Shown: positions 26,822 to 36,015 of the stretch, piece by piece | How positions within the stretch are numbered: position 1 is the stretch's first letter | Layout of the letters: each line of letters opens with the position of its first letter | Assembly (NCBI GenBank): GCA_016712985.1 | Contig: JADJQA010000010.1 | Location: forward strand, 107,738 to 171,737 | From: Sulfuritalea sp. | GTDB lineage: Bacteria; Pseudomonadota; Gammaproteobacteria; Burkholderiales; Rhodocyclaceae | Direction of reading: 5' to 3' | Length of the DNA stretch: 64,000 nt | Program-made: the position numbers and the translations under genes | Notes under the pieces: generated by a model | The model's database searches: none | Told to the model about the DNA's origin: nothing | The model's input: the letters and a program-made list of their open reading frames with translations, nothing else

Positions 26822-28075
26822 TCAGAACCGGTACGGTGCCGCGTCCAGCCCCGGATCGCGGCCGGCCACCAGATCCGCCAACAGTCGCGCCGAGCCGCAG
26901 GCCAGTGTCCAGCCCAAAGTACCATGGCCGGTGTTGAGCCACAGGCCAGCCAAACCGGCAGCGCGCATGTTGCAGATCAACGGCACGTTGCCGGGCGTGG
27001 CGGGGCGCAGGCCGGCCCAGTACTCCACATCGGCCACCGCCGCCAGCGCCGGAAAGATTTCGCGCGTGCGCCGCAACAGGGCCGCGCAGCGCGCCGGGTT
27101 GAGCGAGGTATCGTAGCCATTGAACTCCGCCGTGCCGGCCACGCGCAGCGACTGCCCAATGCGTGAAATGACGATCTTGTGGCCGTCATCGGTCAGGCTC
27201 ACCATCGGCGCCAGTGCGCCTTCTGGCAGCCCCAGCGTCGCCGAATAGCCCTTGGCAGGGTAGACCGGCAGACGCAGGCCCAGCGGCCGTAGCAGCAGCG
27301 GCGAAAAACTGCCTAGCGCCAGCACCGTCATGTCGGCATGCACCCGTTCCCCCGAAGCCAGACGTACGCCGACCAGTCGGTCGCCTTCGCGCAACGGGTC
27401 CGTCACGGTTTCGCCAAAGCGGAAGCGCACGCCTCGCGCCGTCGCGTGCTGCGCCAGGGTTTCGGTGAATCGCCGCGCATCGCCCGATTCATCGCCGGCG
27501 GTGTAGGTTCCGCCCACCACCGGGACGAACGAGTCCGCCAGCGTCGGCTCGATGGCGAGGCATTCCGCCGCCGTCCTCGGCACACGATCGCAGCCGAATT
27601 CGCGCATCAGCGCCGCTTGCGGTAGCGCATCCTCGAATTCCTGGGGGTCGGTATAGAAATGCAGGATGCCGCGTTCGAGGTGATCGTATTCAAGCGCCAG
27701 CTCCTGCCGCAGCGACCGCAAGGCGGCGCGGCTGGCCAGCCCGAGACGCACGATCGCGCCGACATTGGCGCGCGCCCGCGCCGCCGTGCATTCGCGCAGG
27801 AAGCGCAGGCCCCAGGCCCATTGCGCCGGATCGGCGCGCAGGCGCCACAGCAGCGGCGCGTCTTCGCGCCCTAGCCATTTGAGCGCCTTCAGAGGGGCTT
27901 GCGGATTGGCCCATGGCTCCGCATGACTCACCGAAATCTGGCCGCCATTGGCGAAGCTGGTCTCCCGAGCCGGAAGCTGCTGGCGCTCGATGACTGTGAC
28001 TTCGTGGCCATCCGCCGCCAGATACCAGGCGCTGGTCACGCCGACCACACCGGCGCCGAGCACGCTTACCTGCAT
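26822..28075 (-). CDS. dadA: D-amino acid dehydrogenase small subunit
   Basis: 417 residues from the ATG at 28075 (MQVSVLGAGVVGVTSAWYLA). The N-terminal FAD Rossmann motif G-x-G-x-x-G, SFANGGQISVSHAEPWANP, GGTYTAGDESGDARRF and the C-terminal WLNTGHGTLGWT are DadA signatures. It oxidatively deaminates D-amino acids (D-alanine) and feeds electrons to the respiratory chain on the inner membrane. The longer open frame (to 28516) overlaps msrB and is not used. Confidence 0.95.
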   Translation of the reverse strand: MQVSVLGAGVVGVTSAWYLAADGHEVTVIERQQLPARETSFANGGQISVSHAEPWANPQAPLKALKWLGREDAPLLWRLRADPAQWAWGLRFLRECTAARARANVGAIVRLGLASRAALRSLRQELALEYDHLERGILHFYTDPQEFEDALPQAALMREFGCDRVPRTAAECLAIEPTLADSFVPVVGGTYTAGDESGDARRFTETLAQHATARGVRFRFGETVTDPLREGDRLVGVRLASGERVHADMTVLALGSFSPLLLRPLGLRLPVYPAKGYSATLGLPEGALAPMVSLTDDGHKIVISRIGQSLRVAGTAEFNGYDTSLNPARCAALLRRTREIFPALAAVADVEYWAGLRPATPGNVPLICNMRAAGLAGLWLNTGHGTLGWTLACGSARLLADLVAGRDPGLDAAPYRF

Positions 28076-28198
28076 CGCTGCTTCCTGATCCCGCCAGGGC
28101 ATGCCGTTCCCGTCGCAAGCTCCGGGAACGTGATTTTTTGTATGCTGTCTGACATGAACCATCATGACAGGGATTATAGTCAGCGCCCGGAGGCTCCC
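28076..28198. promoter_or_regulatory. Divergent dadA/msrB promoter region
   Basis: This 123-base gap between divergent starts holds an imperfect inverted repeat, CTGTCTGACATG...ATCATGACAG, at about 28146-28170. It sits between AT-rich boxes (GATTTTTTGTATGCT on the left, GGATTATAGT on the right). It is a plausible operator or promoter pair. No regulator can be named. Confidence 0.35.
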
Positions 28199-28597
28199 AT
28201 GAGCAACAAAATCCGCAAGACCGAAGCCGAATGGCGCGCGCAGCTTACGCCCGCCCAGTACCATGTCGCCCGCGAAAAAGGCACCGAACGGGCCTTCAGC
28301 GGCGAATACTGGGACTGCAAGGACCCCGGCACCTATCGCTGCATAGGCTGCGGCGAGCCGCTGTTCGAATCCGCCGCCAAATTCGATTCCGGCTGCGGCT
28401 GGCCGAGTTTCACTGCGCCCGTGGATGCACAGGGCATCGCCGAAATCGACGACCGAAGCCACGGCATGCGCCGCACCGAGGTCATCTGCAACAACTGCGG
28501 CAGCCACCTCGGCCACGTCTTCCCCGATGGACCGGCGCCGACGGGCTTGCGCTATTGCATAAACTCGGCCTCGATCGACCTCGACAAGCAGCGCTGA
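28199..28597 (+). CDS. msrB: Methionine-R-sulfoxide reductase B
   Basis: 132 residues from the ATG at 28199, with ribosome site CGGAGG. Zinc-binding C-x-x-C pairs lie in YRCIGCGEP and VICNNCGSH; the G-C-G-W-P-S-F motif is present; the catalytic Cys is in LRYCINSASI. It reduces the R-form of methionine sulfoxide with thioredoxin. No secretion signal, so cytosolic. It heads a run of small genes (yciB, yciI, bolA). Confidence 0.96.
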   Translation: MSNKIRKTEAEWRAQLTPAQYHVAREKGTERAFSGEYWDCKDPGTYRCIGCGEPLFESAAKFDSGCGWPSFTAPVDAQGIAEIDDRSHGMRRTEVICNNCGSHLGHVFPDGPAPTGLRYCINSASIDLDKQR

Positions 28598-28623
28598 CAG
28601 CCCCAGGCGCTACAATCCGGCCC

Positions 28624-29199
28624 ATGAAATTCCTCTTCGACCTTTTCCCGGTCATCCTTTTCTTCATAGCCTTCAAGGTCTTCGACATCTACATCGCCAC
28701 CGGCGTGGTGATCGCCGCGACCATGGCGCAGATCGGCTGGGTCTGGCATCGCCACGGCAAGGTGGACACCATGCTGTGGGTCAGCCTCGGGCTGGTCGTG
28801 GTGTTTGGCGGCGCGACCTTGGTCCTGCACGACGAAACCTTCATCAAGTGGAAGCCAAGCATCCTCTACTGGTTGTTCGCGGTGGCGCTGTTCGTCTCCG
28901 CGCAGTTTTTCGGCAAGAACCTGATTCGCGCCATGCTTGAAAAGCAGGTGCAACTGCCCGAACCGCTATGGAAACAGCTCAATTACGCCTGGATAGCCTT
29001 CTTCGCGATAATGGGTGGAATCAACCTGTGGGTGGCCTTCAGCTTCAGCACCGACACCTGGGTCAGTTTCAAACTCTTTGGCGGCATGGGCCTGATGCTT
29101 GTGTTTATCGTGATCCAGGGAATGGTACTGGCCAAGCACATTCCCGAGGAACAGGATCCGACTCCAACCCAACCGGCCAAGCCTTCGGAGAAACCCTGA
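28624..29199 (+). CDS. yciB: Septation/IspZ family membrane protein YciB
   Basis: 191 residues, five to six membrane helices, starting MKFLFDLFPVILFFIAFK. Family motifs WKPSILYWLFAV and PLWKQLNYAWIAFF are present. In E. coli it is an inner-membrane protein connected to cell-envelope synthesis and division. Downstream yciI overlaps by one base (TGATG). Confidence 0.95.
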   Translation: MKFLFDLFPVILFFIAFKVFDIYIATGVVIAATMAQIGWVWHRHGKVDTMLWVSLGLVVVFGGATLVLHDETFIKWKPSILYWLFAVALFVSAQFFGKNLIRAMLEKQVQLPEPLWKQLNYAWIAFFAIMGGINLWVAFSFSTDTWVSFKLFGGMGLMLVFIVIQGMVLAKHIPEEQDPTPTQPAKPSEKP

Positions 29200-29504
29200 T
29201 GCTCTACGCAATCGTCGGCAATGATGTACCGAACAGTCTTGAAAACCGCCTGGCCAGCCGCCCGGCCCATCTGGCGCGCCTGGCTGCACTTGAAGCTGCC
29301 GGGCGCATGGTTCTGGCCGGTCCGTGTCCGGCAATCGACAGCCCGGATCCGGGACCCGCGGGCTTTTCCGGCAGTCTGATCGTCGCCGAGTTCGACTCGC
29401 TTGCGGCGGCGCAGGCCTGGGCTGATGCCGATCCGTATGTCGCCGCCGGCGTGTATGGCCACGTCACCGTACGTCCCTTCCGGCAGGTATTCCCCAAATC
29501 GTGA
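29199..29504 (+). CDS. yciI: YciI family protein
   Basis: 101 residues with the ferredoxin-like YCII fold. It has a conserved His (RPAHLARL) and Asp (FDSLAAAQAWADADPYVAAG) of the proposed active site. The enzymatic role is not established. yciB-yciI-bolA is a conserved betaproteobacterial order. The start is the ATG overlapping the yciB stop. Confidence 0.9.
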   Translation: MLYAIVGNDVPNSLENRLASRPAHLARLAALEAAGRMVLAGPCPAIDSPDPGPAGFSGSLIVAEFDSLAAAQAWADADPYVAAGVYGHVTVRPFRQVFPKS

Positions 29505-29767
29505 GCGTCATCGATGCCATGCGCGCAAGGCTTGCGGCGCTCGACCCCGTCGCCATCGAGATCAACGACGACTCGGCGCTGCATGCCGGCCACGCCGGCG
29601 CGCGAAGCGGCGGCGGCCACTTTCGGCTGACGATCGTCTCGCCACGCTTCGCCGGTTGCAGGACCATGGAAAGGCACCGCCTGGTGTATGATGCGCTCGG
29701 CCCGCTAATGAAGCGTGAAATTCATGCGCTCAGCATTAGCGCAAAATCGCCCGACGAGAACCGATAA
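29501..29767 (+). CDS. bolA: BolA family protein
   Basis: 88 residues from a GTG start that overlaps the yciI stop (GTGA). BolA/KH-like fold with the conserved H-A-G-H...GGGHFRLTIVS and F-x-G...R-H-R-x-V-Y segment. BolA proteins work with monothiol glutaredoxins in iron-sulfur handling and can bind DNA. Confidence 0.93.
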   Translation: MSVIDAMRARLAALDPVAIEINDDSALHAGHAGARSGGGHFRLTIVSPRFAGCRTMERHRLVYDALGPLMKREIHALSISAKSPDENR

Positions 29768-29802
29768 CTCCCGAAAAACCTCCAGCCCATTCAGGAACTC
29801 AG

Positions 29803-30609
29803 ATGAACCGTACTCTCCGCCACGCCATCCTGCTCGCCTTTGCTGTTTCGCTAGGCGCGGCTCCCGCATTTGCCCAGAAAAAAGACAAGGCAGAGTCATC
29901 GACATTCGCCACCGTCAATGGCAAGGCCATCCCCAAGATCCGCGCCGATGCGCTGATCGCCGGTCAGGCGGCGCAGGGTCAGCCTGACTCCCCGGAACTG
30001 CGCAAGGCCGTAACCGAGGAACTCGTTCGCCGCGAAATCCTGACGCAGGAGTCCGTCAAGAAGGGCTTCGACAAGAAGCCTGAAGTTCAAGGCCAGGTGG
30101 AACTTGCCCGCCAGGGCGTGCTGATCGGTGCCTACCTCAACGACTACGCGCGCAACCACCCGGTCACCGAGGATCAGATCAAGAAGGAATACGAGGTCAT
30201 CAAGGGAAAGCTGGGCAACAGGGAATACAAGGCTCGTCACATCCTGGTGGAAAAGGAAGACGAAGCCAAGGCGATCATCGAAAAGCTGAAGAAGGGCGCA
30301 AGAATCGAAGATCTGGCCAAGGAATCCAAGGATCCTGGCTCAAAGGACCGTGGCGGAGATCTCGGCTGGGCCAACCCGGCGTCATTCGTTCCCCCCTTCT
30401 CGGCCGCGATGACCAAGCTGGAAAAGGGCAAGTTCACCGAAACCCCGGTGAAGAGCGATTTCGGCTGGCATGTGATCCTGCTCGAGGACACTCGCGACCT
30501 CAAGCTGCCGACCCTGGACGAAGCAAAGGCCCAGATCAGCCAGCAACTTCAGCAGCGCATGGTGCAAAAGCACATCGAAGAGTTGCGCGCCAAAGCCAAG
30601 GTCGAATAA
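29803..30609 (+). CDS. Periplasmic parvulin-type prolyl isomerase
   Basis: 268 residues with a signal peptide (1-24, ...APAFAQ). A SurA-like helical N-domain is followed by a PpiC/parvulin domain at about 145-235: YKARHILVEKEDEA, SKDPGSKDRGGDLGW, FGWHVILLEDTR. It catalyses cis-trans prolyl isomerisation during outer-membrane protein folding. A strong terminator follows directly. Confidence 0.92.
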   Translation: MNRTLRHAILLAFAVSLGAAPAFAQKKDKAESSTFATVNGKAIPKIRADALIAGQAAQGQPDSPELRKAVTEELVRREILTQESVKKGFDKKPEVQGQVELARQGVLIGAYLNDYARNHPVTEDQIKKEYEVIKGKLGNREYKARHILVEKEDEAKAIIEKLKKGARIEDLAKESKDPGSKDRGGDLGWANPASFVPPFSAAMTKLEKGKFTETPVKSDFGWHVILLEDTRDLKLPTLDEAKAQISQQLQQRMVQKHIEELRAKAKVE

Positions 30610-30629
30610 GCCGCTCTGACGGCATCACG

Positions 30630-30655
30630 AAAACGGGAGCCGAGGCTCCCGTTTT
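30630..30655 (+). terminator. Rho-independent terminator after the parvulin gene
   Basis: Perfect inverted repeat with arms AAAACGGGAGCC and GGCTCCCGTTTT around a two-base loop, starting 20 bases after the stop. The T run is short (TTTTC). Confidence 0.85.
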
Positions 30656-30929
30656 CTTGGCGGCTCGGGCAGCACAATATGGCTGGCGGCGAAGCACGAG
30701 GGCCTGCATGCGCCACACGACATCCTTCGGGTCTGCTGTTGCCGCAGCCGGCTCTGTTACGCCCACGGGAGATCCGCCACGCGGCGTTCGCTGCATCGAC
30801 ATGAACGCGGTGGTTGCCCCATACGAATTGTACGCACGGCAATCAGAGGATCGTATAGCATAGGCAGACGCGGCACGGCAGCACAACAGCCGTCGCCAAC
30901 CTTGATTTTTCATCGTGAAGGGACAGAAA
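30656..30929. other. Intergenic region upstream of carbonic anhydrase
   Basis: No gene is supported. Small frames exist on both strands but lack a ribosome site and family features. It presumably contains the carbonic anhydrase promoter; a GATCGTATAGCATA stretch at 30849-30862 is a possible -10 region. Confidence 0.4.
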
Positions 30930-31682
30930 ATGAGAATTGCATTATCGATGCTTGGTTTTGGCCTGGTCATGCTTTCCGGCACCGCCTATGGCGCGGCTGA
31001 GCAGGCGGGCCATGGCACGCACTGGGGATATTCCGGAGACGTTGGGCCGGATCGCTGGGCACAGATGAAGCCGGAGTTCTCTGCCTGTGCCGGAAAGAAC
31101 CAGTCGCCGATCAATGTCAGCGGGCTGATCGAGGCGCAGTTGCCTCCGGTAAAGTTCGATTACAAGCAGGGTGGCAGCGAAGTGGTTAACAACGGCCACG
31201 CCATTCAGGTGAATTACGATGCCGGCAGCGGAATCGAAGTCGACGGCACCCGCTTCGACCTGAAGCAGTTCCATTTCCACTCGCCAAGCGAGAACCAGGT
31301 CAACGGCAAGTCCTTCCCGCTCGAAGCGCATCTGGTGCACGCGGACAAGGACGGGAACCTTGCCGTCGTCTCGGTCATGTTCGACGAAGGCAAGGACAAT
31401 CCGGCCGTGGCGGCGGCTTGGGGCCAGATGCCGAAGTCGGCGGGTGGCAAGAACGCGTTGCCGGGCAAAGTGGGCGCCAACGGCCTGCTGCCGGCGAACC
31501 GCGACTATTACCGGTACAACGGTTCGTTGACCACGCCGCCATGCACGGAAGGAGTGCGCTGGATCGTCATGAAGAAACCCTTGACGGTATCGAAACAGCA
31601 GATCGAGACCTTCCAGAAGACCCTTGGCTTTGCCAACAACCGGCCGGTACAGGCCGTCAACGCCCGGCCGATTCTCAAGTAG
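30930..31682 (+). CDS. Alpha-type carbonic anhydrase, periplasmic
   Basis: 250 residues from the ATG at 30930, preceded by AAGGGA; a GTG at 30915 is also in frame. Signal peptide 1-22 (...GTAYGAA). Alpha-CA features: H-W-G-Y-S-G start, N-Q-S-P-I-N-V, the zinc ligands FHFHSPSEN and LEAHLVH, and YNGSLTTPPCTEGVRW. It interconverts CO2 and bicarbonate in the periplasm. Confidence 0.95.
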   Translation: MRIALSMLGFGLVMLSGTAYGAAEQAGHGTHWGYSGDVGPDRWAQMKPEFSACAGKNQSPINVSGLIEAQLPPVKFDYKQGGSEVVNNGHAIQVNYDAGSGIEVDGTRFDLKQFHFHSPSENQVNGKSFPLEAHLVHADKDGNLAVVSVMFDEGKDNPAVAAAWGQMPKSAGGKNALPGKVGANGLLPANRDYYRYNGSLTTPPCTEGVRWIVMKKPLTVSKQQIETFQKTLGFANNRPVQAVNARPILK

Positions 31683-31729
31683 TAGCCCAGAGGCCACTGT
31701 CGAACAGACCGGCCTTCTGCAAACAAAAA

Positions 31730-31752
31730 GGCGGGAGCCGCGGCTCCCGTTT
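31730..31752 (+). terminator. Terminator between carbonic anhydrase and purL
   Basis: Perfect palindrome CGGGAGCCGCGGCTCCCG (31732-31749) flanked by A-rich sequence on the left and T-rich on the right. It could serve both converging genes. It shares its GGGAGCC/GGCTCCC arms with the terminator at 30630. Confidence 0.75.
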
Positions 31753-31840
31753 CTTCTGTCTCCGCGGGAGACGGGGGCGGTATCCCCGGCGGGACGCATC
31801 CGCGGCGAATTTGGCGCCGTAGCGCGAGCGCCGACTTTCC

Positions 31841-34800
31841 TCAGCCAAGCCAGCGCCGCGCGCTACGGAACATCTCCAGCCACGGCGCATCCTCGCCCAG
31901 TCCTGGGGGCCGCCACGACATCTGCATGCTGCGGAATGTCCGCTCGGGATGCGGCATCATGATCGTGAAGCGGCCGTCGACGCTCGTCACACCGGCCAAT
32001 CCGTCCGGGGAACCGTTGGGATTGAACGGATAACCGGTCGCCACCGCGCCGCGGTTGTCGATGTAACGCAAAGCCACCAGCGCCCTGCCGTCCTGCCGTG
32101 CGAACTCGGCGCGACCTTCGCCGTGACTCACTACCACGGGCAGTCTTGATCCGGCCATGCCGGCGAGGAAAATCGAAGGCGATGAGGGAATCTCGACCAT
32201 CACGACACGCGCCTCGAACTGCTCGCTGCGATTGCGCTGGAACGTCGGCCAGCCCTCCGCACCGGGGATGATCGGCGCCAGGTGCGCCATCATCTGGCAG
32301 CCGTTGCAGACTCCCAAGGCGAAGCTGTCGCCACGACCGAAGAAGGCGGAGAACTCGTCCCGCAGTCGCTGGTTGAACAGCACCGACTTCGCCCAGCCGC
32401 CGCCCGCGCCCAGCACGTCACCGTAGGAGAAGCCGCCGCAAGCGGCCAGCCCCTTGAAGTCCGCGAGATGCAGACGGCCTGCCTGCAGGTCGGACATGTG
32501 CACGTCGTACGGCGCGAAGCCGGCGCGCTCGAAGGCCGCGGCCATTTCGACATGACCATTGACGCCCTGCTCGCGCAGGATGGCAATCCTCGGCCTTTGG
32601 CCTCGTATTGCCTGCGGCCCAATGTGAACCCTCCCCCCGTCCCCCTCCCCGAGGGAGGGGGCTACGGATTGGCTGCCGGCCTTGCCAGCAGAAGTCACAA
32701 GCGTCATCGACAGGCCCGGATCGCCGACGTCCAGCAGCGCATCGAACTCTTCCTGGGCGCAGACCGGATCATCACGCAAGCGGGCGATCTGGAAACTGAC
32801 CTCGCTCCAGGTGCGCTGCAAGTCGCCGCGGCGCGCGCCAAAGGCCAGCTTCGCATTGCGCCAGACGCGCACCTCGTCGGCCGTGTTGGTGGTGCCGATG
32901 ACGTGCGTGCAGGAACCCAGGCCGGCATCGCGCAGCGTCTGCATCACGGCAGTGCGATGTTCGCGGCGAATTTGCAGCACCGCGCCGAGTTCCTCGTTGA
33001 ACAACACGGTGATCAATCGGTCATGCAGGCGGCCCGCGATCTGCGGGAAACGCTCGCTGCCATCGACATCATTCATCAATGGGTCGTAACACAGCCCGTC
33101 GAGATTCAGCGAGACGCCGACATGCGAGGCGAAGCTCATTTCGCAGATCGTGGCGAACAGACCACCGTCGGCTCGATCGTGATAGGCGAGTACCCTGCCG
33201 GCGCGGTTCAGGCGCTGGATCGCATCGAAGAATGCCTTCAGCGACACGGCCTCTGCATCCGGCGGCTGGTCGCCGCTGACTCCATGGACCTGGGCCAGGG
33301 CGGATGCACCAAGGCGGTTCTGACCGAAGCCGAGATCGATCAGCACCAGTTCGGTTTCGCCGACCTCGGCGTCGGGCTGAAGTTGCGGCGTCAGCGTGCG
33401 GCGCACGTCATCCACCACGGCAAAGGCCGTGACGATCAGCGAAAGCGGCGCGGTCACCTGCTTTTGCACGCCCTCGACATCCCACTTGGTGCGCATCGAC
33501 AGGGAGTCCTTGCCGACCGGAATCGAAACTCCGAGGGCCGGGCAGAACTCGATGCCAATTGCCCGCACCGCATCGAACAGCGCGGCATCTTCATGACCGT
33601 GACCGGCGGCCGCCATCCAGTTGGCCGACAGCTTGATCCTGCCGATCTCGCCGACATCGGCAGCGGCCAGATTGGTGATCGCCTCGCCCACCGCCATGCG
33701 GGCTGAGGCCGCTGCGTCGAGCAGGGCCAGCGGTGTGCGCTCGCCCATGGCGAAACACTCGCCGCGAATCGTCTCATAACCCATCGCGGTGACGGCCACG
33801 TCAGCTACCGGCACTTGCCAGGGCCCGATCATCTGGTCGCGTGCGGTAAAGCCGCCGACGCTGCGGTCGCCGATGGTGATCAGGAAATTCTTCGACGCTA
33901 CCGCCGGCAGGCGCAGGACACGCAGCGCGGCGTCTTTCAGATCGATGTCGGCGACCTTGAGCGGCGGCATCGAAACCGGGTGTCGGCGCGCTTCGCGATG
34001 CAGTTTCGGCGCCTTGCCCAGCAGGACTTCCATCGGCATATCGACCGGCTTGTTGCCGAAGTGCTCGTCCTTCACCGTGAGCTGGCCGTCATCGGTGGCG
34101 ACGCCAAGCACCGCGAAGGGGCAGCGCTCGCGTTCGCACAAGGCGCGAAACTCGCCGACCCGTTCCGACGCGATGGCCAGCACGTAGCGCTCCTGCGCCT
34201 CGTTGCTCCAGATCTCGCGGGGACTCATGCCCGGCTCTTCACTGGGCAGCGCGCGCAAATCCAGGGCCGCGCCGCAGCCCGCGTCGTGCGCGAGTTCGGG
34301 CATGGCGTTGGAAATGCCCCCGGCGCCGACATCGTGAATGGCCAGGATGGGATTTCCGCCCTGCTGCCAGCTCATTTGCCAACATCTGTCGATGACTTCC
34401 TGCGCACGCCGTTGCATTTCCGGATTGCCGCGCTGCACCGAAGCAAAATCCAGGTCGGCGGTATTCGCCCCGGTTGCCATGGAAGACGCCGCACCGCCGC
34501 CCAGGCCGATCAACATACCGGGGCCACCCAACTGGATCAGCAGGCTTCCTGCCGGAAATCGTGTTTTGAAAGAGTCTTCGGCCGCGATGTTGCCGATGCC
34601 ACCGGCAATCATGATCGGCTTGTGAAAGCCGCGCACCTCGCCCGCAAATTCCTGCTCGAAACTGCGGAAGTAGCCCGCCAGGTTGGGCCGGCCGAATTCG
34701 TTGTTGAAGGCAGCCGCGCCAAGCGGGCCCTCGATCATGATGTCGAGCGCCGAAGCGATGCGATCCGGCTTGCCGTAGCCTGATTCCCACGGCTGCGCAT

Positions 34801-35830
34801 AGTCGGGAATGCGCAGATCGGATACCGAAAAGCCGCAGAGACCGGCCTTGGGCTTGGAGCCGCGTCCCGTCGCGCCTTCGTCGCGAATTTCGCCGCCCGA
34901 TCCCGTCGCCGCGCCGGGAAAGGGCGAAATCGCCGTCGGGTGGTTGTGCGTCTCTACCTTGGCCAGGATGTGCGTAAGCTGGTCGCTGTACGCGTAGCCC
35001 CGATCGGCACGCGGATAGAAGCGCCGGATCGGCGCGCCCTCGATCACGGCGGCATTGTCGGAGTAGGCCACCACCGTGCCGTGCGGATGCGCCTTGTGGG
35101 TTTCGCGGATCATCGCGAACAGGGACATGGGCTGGTCGACGCCGTCCAAGGTCCAGCTCGCGTTGAAGATCTTGTGCCGGCAATGCTCCGAATTGGCCTG
35201 GGCGAACATCATCAGTTCGACGTCGGTCGGATTGCGCCCCAGCTTGCCGAAGTTCGCCGCGAGGTAATCGATCTCATCGTCGGACAGCGCGAGGCCGAGC
35301 TCGACATTGGCCTTGACCAGCGCGCCACGCCCGCCGCCGAGCAGGTCGACGGTCGTCAGGGGCTGCGGTGCGACATGGTGGAACAAGGCCCCGGCCGCGT
35401 CGATGGATGTCGTTACCGACTCGGTCATGCGGTCGTGCAGGCGTGCCGCCAGCGCCGACTCTTGAGAATCGTCACCCCTTGGCCCCGATACATGGAAGGC
35501 CGTGCCACGCTCGATGCGCTTCACCATGGCGAATCCGCAATTGCGGGCGATGTCGGTCGCCTTGGAACTCCACGGAGAAATCGTGCCGAGGCGCGGGGTA
35601 ACCAGCACGAGTCTGCCGCCGGGCGCCGCCGGCAGCTGGCCGGGGATCCCCAGCAAGTCCCTTAGCCGGCCGGTTTCCTCGGTGTTCAGCGGTCGTTCCA
35701 GTTCGACGAAGTACCAGTGCTCGGCCGCCAGTCCGATGCCGGCAACGGATTCACCGACAGCTTTTTGCAGACGCGCCAGACGGGACGCCGAAAATGCGGC
35801 ACAGCCGCGCAGGGCAAGGAATTCAGCCAT
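31841..35830 (-). CDS. purL: Phosphoribosylformylglycinamidine synthase
   Basis: 1329 residues, the large single-chain PurL of Proteobacteria. Order: N-terminal PurS-like domain, linker, two AIR-synthase-like ATPase halves (AKVETHNHPTAISPFPGAATG; GGPGMLIGLGGGAASSM; PVGKDSLSMRTKWD) and a C-terminal class I glutaminase (FALGVCNGCQMM nucleophile Cys; final HPERTFR). It makes FGAM from FGAR, glutamine and ATP in purine synthesis. Between the synthase half and the glutaminase (about residues 1045-1072) there is extra, low-complexity sequence encoded by a hairpin repeat, listed separately. Confidence 0.97.
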   Translation of the reverse strand: MAEFLALRGCAAFSASRLARLQKAVGESVAGIGLAAEHWYFVELERPLNTEETGRLRDLLGIPGQLPAAPGGRLVLVTPRLGTISPWSSKATDIARNCGFAMVKRIERGTAFHVSGPRGDDSQESALAARLHDRMTESVTTSIDAAGALFHHVAPQPLTTVDLLGGGRGALVKANVELGLALSDDEIDYLAANFGKLGRNPTDVELMMFAQANSEHCRHKIFNASWTLDGVDQPMSLFAMIRETHKAHPHGTVVAYSDNAAVIEGAPIRRFYPRADRGYAYSDQLTHILAKVETHNHPTAISPFPGAATGSGGEIRDEGATGRGSKPKAGLCGFSVSDLRIPDYAQPWESGYGKPDRIASALDIMIEGPLGAAAFNNEFGRPNLAGYFRSFEQEFAGEVRGFHKPIMIAGGIGNIAAEDSFKTRFPAGSLLIQLGGPGMLIGLGGGAASSMATGANTADLDFASVQRGNPEMQRRAQEVIDRCWQMSWQQGGNPILAIHDVGAGGISNAMPELAHDAGCGAALDLRALPSEEPGMSPREIWSNEAQERYVLAIASERVGEFRALCERERCPFAVLGVATDDGQLTVKDEHFGNKPVDMPMEVLLGKAPKLHREARRHPVSMPPLKVADIDLKDAALRVLRLPAVASKNFLITIGDRSVGGFTARDQMIGPWQVPVADVAVTAMGYETIRGECFAMGERTPLALLDAAASARMAVGEAITNLAAADVGEIGRIKLSANWMAAAGHGHEDAALFDAVRAIGIEFCPALGVSIPVGKDSLSMRTKWDVEGVQKQVTAPLSLIVTAFAVVDDVRRTLTPQLQPDAEVGETELVLIDLGFGQNRLGASALAQVHGVSGDQPPDAEAVSLKAFFDAIQRLNRAGRVLAYHDRADGGLFATICEMSFASHVGVSLNLDGLCYDPLMNDVDGSERFPQIAGRLHDRLITVLFNEELGAVLQIRREHRTAVMQTLRDAGLGSCTHVIGTTNTADEVRVWRNAKLAFGARRGDLQRTWSEVSFQIARLRDDPVCAQEEFDALLDVGDPGLSMTLVTSAGKAGSQSVAPSLGEGDGGRVHIGPQAIRGQRPRIAILREQGVNGHVEMAAAFERAGFAPYDVHMSDLQAGRLHLADFKGLAACGGFSYGDVLGAGGGWAKSVLFNQRLRDEFSAFFGRGDSFALGVCNGCQMMAHLAPIIPGAEGWPTFQRNRSEQFEARVVMVEIPSSPSIFLAGMAGSRLPVVVSHGEGRAEFARQDGRALVALRYIDNRGAVATGYPFNPNGSPDGLAGVTSVDGRFTIMMPHPERTFRSMQMSWRPPGLGEDAPWLEMFRSARRWLG
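32620..32680. repeat. Intergenic-type hairpin repeat inside purL
   Basis: A perfect palindrome, arms CCCCCTCCC and GGGAGGGGG around a CGA loop (32641-32661), inside a wider CCCTCCCCCC-rich segment. The same style of hairpin occurs in intergenic gaps of this window, for example 52918-52940 with the same CGA loop and 45217-45236. Here it lies in frame within purL and encodes the low-complexity stretch SVAPSLGEGDGGRVH. Confidence 0.7.
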
Positions 35831-36015
35831 GATGGACGACCGGAGCGGCTGAAGGATGGGATGGAAATACGCGGTTCAAAATTATACCCTCAGCGGTTTG
35901 CAGTCCCCGGAGGAGGCGGGGCGCCTGTCGAGGGATTGCATTCGACGGCCAATTTTTGCTTTTCTCCGAGAAACTCGCGCACGACGACAATTAACGCTTG
36001 GGCCCACGTTACACG

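Noticed and set aside
32282..33706. 474-codon open frame on + opposite purL
   Set aside because: Antisense shadow of a fully conserved purL.
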